Shown here: positions 56,500 to 64,000 of the stretch, one piece after another | Layout of the letters: the number at the start of each line of letters is the position of its first letter | Position numbering within the stretch: position 1 is the first letter of the stretch | Source of the DNA: Ischnura elegans | Taxonomy: Eukaryota; Arthropoda; Insecta; Odonata; Coenagrionidae | DNA: 64,000 nt | Direction: 5' to 3' | Assembly (NCBI RefSeq): GCF_921293095.1 | Contig: NC_060257.1 | Span: 91,439,449 to 91,503,448, forward strand | Translations under genes and position numbers: made by a program | The notes under the pieces: model-generated | Told to the model about the DNA's origin: nothing | What the model saw: the letters and a program-made list of their open reading frames with translations, nothing else | Databases searched by the model: none

Positions 56500-56660
56500 T
56501 GGACAATGCGGCTAAAGCACTCAACCGAAAATGGGGTTATTCGGGTTCGAACCCCGGTCAAGTAGAATGATTTTTTTCCTCCTTGGATTTTTCGCACAAT
56601 TCGTGCATTGCGGGTGACCACGTAAATTCATCACCGTGGTTATCCCGGTATGCAAAAATT
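56500..56660 (+). repeat. tRNA-derived SINE
   Basis: GCGGCTAAAGCACTCAACCG occupies the A-box position, and ATTCGGGTTCGAACCCCGG contains a perfect B-box (GGTTCGAACCC). A body follows with GTGCATTGCGGGTGACC and CATCACCGTGGTTATCCCGG. The body recurs at 31006-31100 in the foldback element. Confidence 0.75.
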
Positions 56661-57194
56661 TTAGCTATTCTGGCTCTTCAAATCTAGATATAAGTTAATA
56701 AAAAATAGAAATTTCGTAGGAAAAATTATTATGGAAAGATAGAGTTTCACAGCTTATAAATTCAACCAATGTTGCATGGTTCTGATATATACACAGTGGA
56801 TTTTTTCCTTGAAACTGCCCTGAAATATCAAATAACCTTTCCGAATTAGCCTTTCAAATAGCATCAGGTTCTCTCTTGTCTTCGAAAATCTTTATATTAT
56901 ATATTTTTCTATGTAATCTTTTTACACTGAGTTTTCCGTAAATAAGGCAACTTATGAAAACGTGGAATTTTATAACTGCAAAAAAACGGGTAATTTTTAC
57001 CGATTATTTTTCTACGCCTTTCATATACGTTTCGCGATAGATGCGAGCGATTTGAGCCTACCTGAGCTAAGGCCCTCGGCGATGACCGACCTCGCCAGAC
57101 CTCCCCTACGTATAGTGAGCTTATTCACCAACTCTTTTAATTACTACCTGTGGCGATAGAGATCGGTAAATAATAGCTATGGATTTTTCCTGTT
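56661..57194. other. non-coding, presumed intron
   Basis: Nothing recognisable. Confidence 0.45.
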
Positions 57195-57360
57195 TTGCGA
57201 CCCTTCTCCGACTTCTCGTGGTATTCTTGGCGAAAATTCGATTGCCTTAACCCTTGCGCTGATGAGTTGATTACGTCACGAGCTTGTGCCGAGCGGGTCA
57301 TCGCATATCGGACACACTTCAGCCTTGTGCTTGGGCTTCAAGTAGTTTGCTGTTGTTGAG
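57195..57360 (+). repeat. direct repeat, copy 2
   Basis: CGATTGCCTTAACCCTTGCG, CTGATGAGTTGATTACGTCA, CGAGCTTGTGCC, GCGGGTCATCG and GTGCTTGGGCTTCAAGT match copy 1 at 56105-56270 in the same order. CTGATGAG here also looks like a hammerhead core word, but no GAAA partner is in place. Confidence 0.7.
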
Positions 57361-58749
57361 AGCCTTGTGAGCAATTCCAAAGGCCGATTGGAAAAAGAAT
57401 ACTTTCATGGTAAGCTGTATTTTCAAATGCATCATGATTGTGATCCGTAGGTATATTTCTACTGCCAACTCAAGAAATATGTCCTCTGGTAGGTGATACT
57501 GAAAACTCCAACTCAATCAGAGGAGTAGAACTAACAGAAAATGAATAAAGTTAAATACTACAAGAGAAAAACACATATAAGTTGCCTCGAATTGTTTCAC
57601 ACTTTATTATGTACTAAAAGCACACTGATTCACGCTTTGATGGTTAACCATCAATTTCAAGATGTCGGAGGCCAGCAAAGCAAAAGTAGGTTTCAGTCAT
57701 TAGAGTATATAGTTCACATTTTTAAACTGATAAATTAAAATACGAAAATGAATACGCACAAGCAATATATGAGAGCATTGTGGATGGAAGCTTGGGGCGG
57801 AGGACTTATTCGCCGATGAATAGCCATGGAAGAGCTGCATCTTGTCGTGCCAGGCAAGATTCCTATTTTGGGTTTAATTTATGGTGGAAATATATCAGTT
57901 TTACCTTAAAATTCAGCTAATTCACTTTGGAATGAAAGAGTATATTCCTGCATCAAAAACCTAAGGTACAGCCGCGGGTATGTCCAAGCGAAAGAATGGT
58001 GAATATCTATTTGGGAGGTGTATATCTTCCACACGTGAGGGGCACGTCCCACCAAGAACAATGTGAAAATAGAGTCGATGTCCTTTTGTCCTTCCAGTTA
58101 GCTCTCTGGGGAGAAAGACTTTGTGCGCCCGCCATGCATGGAGCGCATTCTTTTTTTTCATCCCCTATTCCACGGGGGAGAGGCGAGGGAGGAAGACGAA
58201 GGTTTTCTTTTTATTTTGGAAGGGAGGCGGAGGAAAGATATCTTCCGATGTCCCTGGTCGCTTCTTCTTCTTCTTCTTGTAAAAAGAGAGTTATGAGGCG
58301 CGCGCGGCTGGCTACGGAGTCAATCTCGTCTCGCAGATAGATCGATTATTACGTCGCTGGAGGAAGTAGATCGTGAACGAATCTCAGGGGAGGAGAGGGA
58401 AGGAATAGTGTCCTTGTGCTCGCTGTTTCCTTGGCGACCTAGTGCTGTAATCCGCGGCGGATTGACGGAAGATGTAGAAGGCCAATAAATTCACCCACCA
58501 CGCTCTCATATCATGCTTATGCGTGCTAATGTTTGTTTTTTAATCTATCAGTGCGAAAATGTGAATTCTACACTCTGATGACTGAGTGCTTCATGGCCAT
58601 TTGATGTTATGTTTAAGATTTTTCTATTAACAGGTCGAAGATTTCAAATCCCCTTTATTTTTATTCACTGGTTATCAAATAAACTCCTTTACTTTCAATA
58701 AAAAATTTTGCGCACATAGACGGAGCTTTTATTTGTATTTTGAAGTGCC
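57361..58749. other. non-coding, presumed intron, with a (TTC)n run
   Basis: (CTT)n of about six units lies at 58260-58278. A GC-richer part at 58120-58470 contains GGCGCGCGCGGC but no exon pair. Open frames there lack motifs. Confidence 0.4.
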
Positions 58750-58770
58750 ATCTCTCAGGATCCGCCACTG
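58750..58770. mobile_element. solo end of the CAGTGGCGGATCC element
   Basis: CTCAGGATCCGCCACTG is the right terminus of the family seen at 26331-26491 and 37776-38151. I could not find the matching left terminus, so this is a truncated copy. Confidence 0.5.
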
Positions 58771-59439
58771 CTTTTAAACAATCTTTCTATGCTGTCCCGG
58801 GTTGGTTTTCAAGGATGGAAATAAATTATTAACTTGATCCTTAAAAGCGCATGTATTGTCTATTGAAATATTCACACAACTGACACTGATATTTTTAAAC
58901 ATCAACAAACAACAATGCACATAGTAACTCACAAAAATAAACATTGAAATTGCACTCACATATACTCCAATATTTTATATGGAAATTTATTACGCTATTT
59001 GATATTAGCATAGCATTAAAACAGAATATATCATTTTTGCCGATATTGTGAGAAATTCAATGTTTTGAGCGTAATTTTGGAATTCAGGAGGCGAAAATAC
59101 ATTAAGAAAATATACTTTTGTAAAAAATATGTTTCCATGTGTTGCATAGCGCATTGATATATCAAATTACTTTTTCTGCACTTTTCAATTTATAATGACT
59201 AAAAAAATAGTTTCAATAACCTTTTCAAATGGAATTGTAAAAAATATTTTAACATTACTATAGAATTAGCATGTCCACTTAGCTTTAAATCCTACACTTT
59301 GCCTTCATTTCTGCACTCTTGCAATCTCATTCGACCACATATTCAATCCCCCAACTATTCCCCAACAAATCCTCACAAAAAAATACAATCATCTCCCGTC
59401 CTGATACATCGATCCACTCCAAACCCCTGTTCCGCCCCT
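58771..59439. other. non-coding, presumed intron
   Basis: AT-rich, nothing recognisable. Confidence 0.45.
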
Positions 59440-59870
59440 TATAAATCCGAATTCCCCAAACGACAACTTTTCCTGGCGACGCCTTTGTGTAGGGCCACAA
59501 TTATCGAGGAAATCTTCGGCGCTGTGGGAAAAAATGCGAGAGGGAATAATTGAAAATTGATGAAAAAATACGAAAATTCTGAAAAAAATGAGAACGAACT
59601 GACGTCGCGGGCCGAAGACGTCGTTGGTTCGCTCGTGCATGGTTTGACTTGAATGAACCCCGTGACGCAAATCGCAACGGCCTAATCCAACGGCGAAAGG
59701 GAAACACACGAAAAAGTAATTCCTCCCTGCTTTCATTCCCAAAATCACCAGCCCTGGGAATTTCTGGAAAGACGCACAAAAGATACGAGCTCCCATTCAT
59801 TATTGTTTACGAGAATCATTATTGGAAGATATTCCCACCCATTTATCCCCTGAGTTTCGTATGAATAGAT
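59440..59870. promoter_or_regulatory. GC-richer patch with CRE-like sites
   Basis: CTGACGTCGCGG near 59600 contains a TGACGTC CRE-like core, followed by GAAGACGTCG. Overlapping frames on both strands (up to 135 codons, minus) have no known domain. The AT-rich right end has homeodomain-type ATTCATTATTG words. An intronic enhancer is a reasonable guess. Confidence 0.25.
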
Positions 59871-60341
59871 CTGTGATCGACGAACTACAGTAGCAGTGAA
59901 TTGGAGTATGAAAAATCAGTATTCTATTTGCTCCAAAATCTTTTCCAATTTCGCGTCCAGAAAGTAATGCATGGTAACCTTGAAAACATATTCTAGGATT
60001 CTAGTCTCCACCCTCCTTTGCTAATTGTTTGGCCGATTCAATGCTGGGCTCCAACACGCAGTCATAAAAGCATCTATGCCATCATAGAAAATGCATCTAT
60101 CATTTGCCGATTTTAGAAGAATTACCGAAACGATCTTTTAAAATATCGATATTTTAATCAAAAGTCCACGAGAACATAAGGCTAAAAGGTGGTCTCAAGT
60201 TTGACCAGTTCAACATTAGCTTAAGGTAAATTTAAAATTCATATACTGGGATCATGACCTTCCTTATTAATTGTCTATTATTAAAATAATATTGTATTCA
60301 ACTCTGAAACATAAAGATAAAATAATGTATACTTTCATATG

Positions 60342-60566
60342 AGGGGCTTGAAAGCCAACGAGTACAAGTGATTTCTCTTTTCTATACAGAGTTAGGTACT
60401 GAAATTAGGTATAGAAAACAAACAAAATCAATCAGATGTCAATCAATCAGAGGCTCGCTCGTATCCCTTGGCAACCAAGGTTTTGTGCATTTTTTCTTAT
60501 AATCAAATTTACCTAACTCTGTGGAGAAAAAAATAACTTGCACCCCTTGGCTTCCAACCCACTCGC
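60342..60566. mobile_element. foldback MITE, about 57-bp arms
   Basis: The arms at 60342-60398 and 60510-60566 are imperfect complements. Shared blocks are ACAGAGTTAGGTA at the inner ends, then CAAGT.ATTT and GAAGCCAA or its variant GAAAGCCAA toward the outer ends. A 111-bp spacer separates them. No target duplication is clear and no protein is encoded. Confidence 0.7.
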
Positions 60567-60670
60567 TCTATAAAACGCTGCCATTTAATGCTAATTTCAA
60601 AAGCGTTATTGAAACTAATCTTTTGAATGCCAATATTTCACCGTATATCACACGTGGCAGCGAAAACGTA

Positions 60671-60800
60671 CATCTACATCTACATAATACCCTGCGAGCC
60701 ACCTCTAGTGTGTTTGGCAGGGGGTGAAAAATAACCAACATGCAGCATGCAAGAGGACCGCCACATGCACACCACACGGTCATAGAAATACTACGCACAC
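60671..60800 (+). repeat. dispersed repeat, partner of 32.5-32.6 kb
   Basis: ATCTACATCTACATAATACC, CTGCGAGCCACCTCTAG and TGTGTTTGGCAGGGGGTG, then CAACATGCAGCATGCA and CATGCACACCACACGGTC, match the minus strand of 32509-32642. Confidence 0.7.
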
Positions 60801-61240
60801 AAGAAAAATATGCATGCTTACTCATTAAAAAAATTGTTAATGGTTAGTAATTCCAAACTAATGTACAGGCATGTTGTTGCTGCTTTTCATTCATTTTTTC
60901 CCTATGTTTCACTTCACCGCAGCAGCTAGTTTCATAGAGTAAGGATAGAGTTACCTCTTTGTGAAGATCCGTACTGAAGCAAGCTCTAGTTGAAATCCTC
61001 GTGTTATTTTAATCGCTTTCCTGATGTATTGTTTGTTTAAAACTTGCGCTTTTATCTTGAACTGTACACATTGCAGAGAGTAGATCCTTGTGATTCGTGT
61101 CCAGCTGTGTCCGTCCCATTAAACTGATGCTTAGGTAAATGCTTATATTTCAATGAATGATAATTTTTTTGTAGGTTCTACTCATTATGCCATTAAGATT
61201 TAAAAATTATAGCGTTAGTTTTCAGCGAATTACCACCTCC
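60801..61240. other. non-coding, presumed intron
   Basis: Nothing recognisable. Confidence 0.45.
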
Positions 61241-61289
61241 GGAAATCAATTAAAAATACAACTGATCACGAAAAGTCCTTATGTTGATG

Positions 61290-61390
61290 GGATATCAAGT
61301 TGGCATTTATTGGCATGGGAAAACATCGCCAGGACCGGGGATCGAAACATGGACCTCTGGCTTTCCTCTGTTTAGCTGGCAAGAGCACGT
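61290..61390 (-). repeat. tRNA-derived SINE head
   Basis: On the minus strand, GCTCTTGCCAGCTAAACAGA is A-box-like, and GTCCATGTTTCGATCCCCGG contains a B-box (TTTCGATCCCC). A GATGTTTTCCCATGCCAATA body follows. It cannot be folded into a full tRNA. Confidence 0.55.
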
Positions 61391-64000
61391 TTGAGATTTT
61401 CAATTGTTGTTGGCTTGTCGGAAGCCCAATTTTCCTTGCGTTGGTATTTTGAATGTACCGCGAGTGGCTGACTCATAGTGACATGAATATGGGTAAAATA
61501 ACCGCGGGAATTGACAAATCTGGATAGCTTACTTACTGTCTTTCCAAGTGGCCCGAAAAAATTAGGCCCGTCGTTTGACTCTCAGTTAGAGATTTGAAAA
61601 TCCTCTCATTATGTTAAATCTTTTTTTTTTGTTATTGGATGTATCACTATTCCGTAATATCCACTTCCGACCACTGACTGTTTCATTCATACAAATTTTT
61701 GGGGTGAACAAGATAAGACACGACAAAAAGTCAAGGAATCACCCTCCTCCAAAATCGTCTGAAACCCTGGGAAAAGCTTTCGATAAACTAAAATTTCTAT
61801 CTATTACAGTGTTGCCAATTGCCTCTACACCTCTACTTTTTTGGGGCGTTAGGGGTCAAAAAATAGATGGCAATGAGGAATTTCAACTTGGCGGAGAAGC
61901 TTGTTAATTGCACCGAAGTCAATGTGGCAGCCATTAATCCATACATTGTAATATTTAGAAAGCCTATGTTAGTTATGAAGCAGTTTTTTGATGCCGAGAA
62001 CTTTATGTCCTTCCTAGGATTTGATTGAAGTTGGAAAGATGTCACCGAAAAATTCGATCCAGAATTCGGAATAAATGACAGAAAAAATGTAAAAAAGATT
62101 CAGTTAAAATAGGACTCCTTTGAAGAAAGCCGAATTCCCAGAAGGGATATATATTTACCTTTCCATGTGGCAATCATGAACTCCAAATCACATTCATATT
62201 TTCTCCTCGTATATACACACGTTTCAAAGTGCACGCTATGAAAGCACGTAATGCAGTGACCTCTCGAGGGATACGGAAAGACGATTACAAGAGTTGTTTT
62301 TTTTGAGCGAGGTGAAGGAACCGCTTACGTGAGGGGGTGGAACATGGTCGTTATATTCCGTCAGGAAGATTGTATTTGCTGAAAGGGGTTTTGAGAAATA
62401 ATTATGTTTGGGCCACGAAACAGTTTTTTTGGAGTCAGTGACCCTTCCGGAACGCCTGTTGCCTTTTTAACCACTTCCAGTCCTTTCCACAATTATTTCC
62501 TCAGACTCTGAAACATTGCAATAGCCTGAACCTCTTTTATAATTTACGAAGGAGAGAATGGGAGTCGTTTGAGAGGCATATTACAATAATGGACAGTAGT
62601 TCACATGTAGGCGACGTCTACATGTACGTTGTAACGTCCTTTTCAATCTCTCTCGTGTTCATGTGCCTCATGTGGATACGTTTGAAAATATGCAAAGTAT
62701 GTATGCTGGGTTGCCAAATTTTTGTTTAGATTCGAGAAGGGTATTATTGAAAAGGTATGGAACAATAATATTTTAGAAAATGATTCCGTTGAACTAGCTA
62801 AAAAATATATATGTTATTGGAAGACGGTCACAATTATCCCATCCCACAAACCTCGAAAATAAGCGTGTGTCGCGTATTAGGGCACAAGTAGTTCAGAAAA
62901 AAACTAAAAAAGTCGTTTGTAGGAGTCATCACTGAGTTTCACCTGGAATTTATTAAATTCCTTTATTTTTTTATAATATTTGTCATTCATTTAATTCCTT
63001 TATCGGGGAAAAAGAATCCCTATTCATTTCCGTTCGGCGAAATCTCTCTCTTATTTCATCATTTCTGTTTGACATGGAATAAATAATTATTTGGTTTTAA
63101 GATGAACTTCTCTTATATGTATCTGTTTCTAGTTGATATATATTTTTAAGCCGTCTCGTAGCTCGTAGCCTTATGTCTCTTGAGGTACACAGTCGAATTC
63201 ATGCAAAACCTTTCTTTCAGCCGTCAAGAAATTCTTTACACATATCGATCATCCTTCCATTGCGTTTCATTTGCTTTGGATAAATTGTCTCTGCTGTCTG
63301 TTGACATTTGGAGTCATGATTTCCAAATCAACGAGTATATTTAAATGTTGGAGGAGGTAAAGCTGAAACGGCACCAATGAAATAAAAACCTATCTCATAC
63401 GTAATGAAATAGACACTTTGCAACTTTGTACAACACCCATCGAATTAAAAATCTTAAGTAGAAACGTGAATAAATACACTTCATATTGCTGGACTGAAAG
63501 CAGATATTAAATTTTAATTCACTACTATTTTTTTTTTTTGGTGCGCTACATGTCCAGGGCCTAATGATATGCAAGCATTTTTTCTCGATAGAATAAATAG
63601 GTATTTAATCATCATGCTCTTTCTTGACAATCCTTATTAAATTTTATGAATTATATGTTTGCCACTTAGTTAAATATTAAGTTTTTTTTGGAAGGTGGTA
63701 TTCCAATACAATATTTTCTCTATGAAGACCTGCGTTCTGCGTTAGTATTTGATCTGCGTTAATATTTTTCTTACTAGGCTTTGGTGAATTTTGATTTATG
63801 AAAAATAATTGAGTTTTACGAATTGCCGTTTGAGATTTGTTTCAAATTCTCAGCGTAGAGTATTTCTATTATTTCTCCTCTTCCTCTTTTCAGAGTTCCT
63901 TTTAGATGCACCAATATAAGGGCCGGCCATTTCCTAAAAATTAAAAATAAATATTTATATTGTCAATCATGGAAACGCTTTACCTTACATAATGGGAAAT
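61391..64000. other. non-coding, presumed intron, to window end
   Basis: AT-rich sequence. A strong acceptor-like tract TCCTCTTCCTCTTTTCAG at 63875-63892 precedes a frame that stays open to the window edge, but only in an entry phase that does not match the LDLa exon's exit. I do not call it an exon. Confidence 0.4.

Noticed and set aside
57250..57275. CTGATGAG word as a hammerhead ribozyme
   Set aside because: No GAAAC partner or closing stems are in place, and the word lies inside a dispersed repeat.
59389..59796. 135-codon minus-strand frame in a GC-richer patch
   Set aside because: No domain was recognised, and competing frames occur on both strands.
63875..64000. Strong acceptor with a frame open to the window edge
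   Set aside because: The open frame requires a phase 2 entry, which does not fit the phase 1 exit of the LDLa exon. The peptide has no LDLa or other module features.
1..64000. CRISPR array, phage, prokaryotic operon or integrated virus
   Set aside because: There are no regularly spaced identical short repeats, no ribosome-binding-site-led gene clusters and no capsid, envelope or retroviral protease motifs. Splice signals and LINE/SINE/PLE content indicate an animal genome.

Overview
This window looks like nuclear DNA from an arthropod, most likely an insect with a large, repeat-rich genome. It is AT-rich, has almost no long open frames, and carries spliceosomal signals and tRNA-derived SINEs. 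It also holds fragments of several non-LTR retrotransposons and of Penelope-like elements (PLEs) with GIY-YIG endonucleases. I cannot name the species. No rRNA, intact tRNA gene, CRISPR array, operon or other prokaryotic feature was seen.

Host coding content is very sparse. The one gene piece I can defend is a GC-rich exon at about 55.38-56.00 kb (+). It encodes a signal peptide, a Gly/Arg-rich and Pro-rich linker and one LDL-receptor class A (LDLa) domain. It ends at a GTGAGT donor in phase 1, the usual boundary for shuffled LDLa exons. A 59-bp exon-like segment at 18.295-18.353 kb has good splice sites on both sides but no recognised product. Several CpG-rich patches could be promoters or enhancers: 20.4-20.8, 24.0-24.6, 29.8-30.3, 32.0-32.3, 41.4-41.8, 44.0-44.5 and 59.4-59.9 kb. 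The most convincing is at 44.2-44.5 kb on the minus strand, where a GC box, a CCAAT box and a TATA box stand in order ahead of a possible donor.

Most of the rest is mobile-element debris. It includes two PLE fragments (11.3-12.3 and 19.7-20.3 kb), six degenerate LINE reverse-transcriptase fragments and one LINE endonuclease fragment. There are several tRNA-derived SINEs, a 416-bp MITE with 20-bp inverted termini and a 5-bp target duplication (9.18-9.60 kb), and two hAT-like MITEs ending in variants of CAGTGGCGGATCC. Three foldback elements lie at 8.10-8.37, 30.95-31.10 and 60.34-60.57 kb.

The window also contains many old local duplications with long periods. The clearest is a five-unit degenerate array of about 470 bp at 15.5-18.0 kb, in which one unit is split by a LINE endonuclease fragment. 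Others are a four-member cluster at 21.8-24.0 kb and pairs at 5.4/6.9, 10.9/12.8, 24.65/25.8, 46.4/48.5 and 56.1/57.2 kb. A motif of the form CTGARGA, hairpin, GAAAC recurs at PLE ends and in both arms of the 8.1-8.4 kb foldback. It resembles the hammerhead core known from Penelope-like elements. This is the closest thing here to an undescribed system, and it rests on sequence pattern alone.
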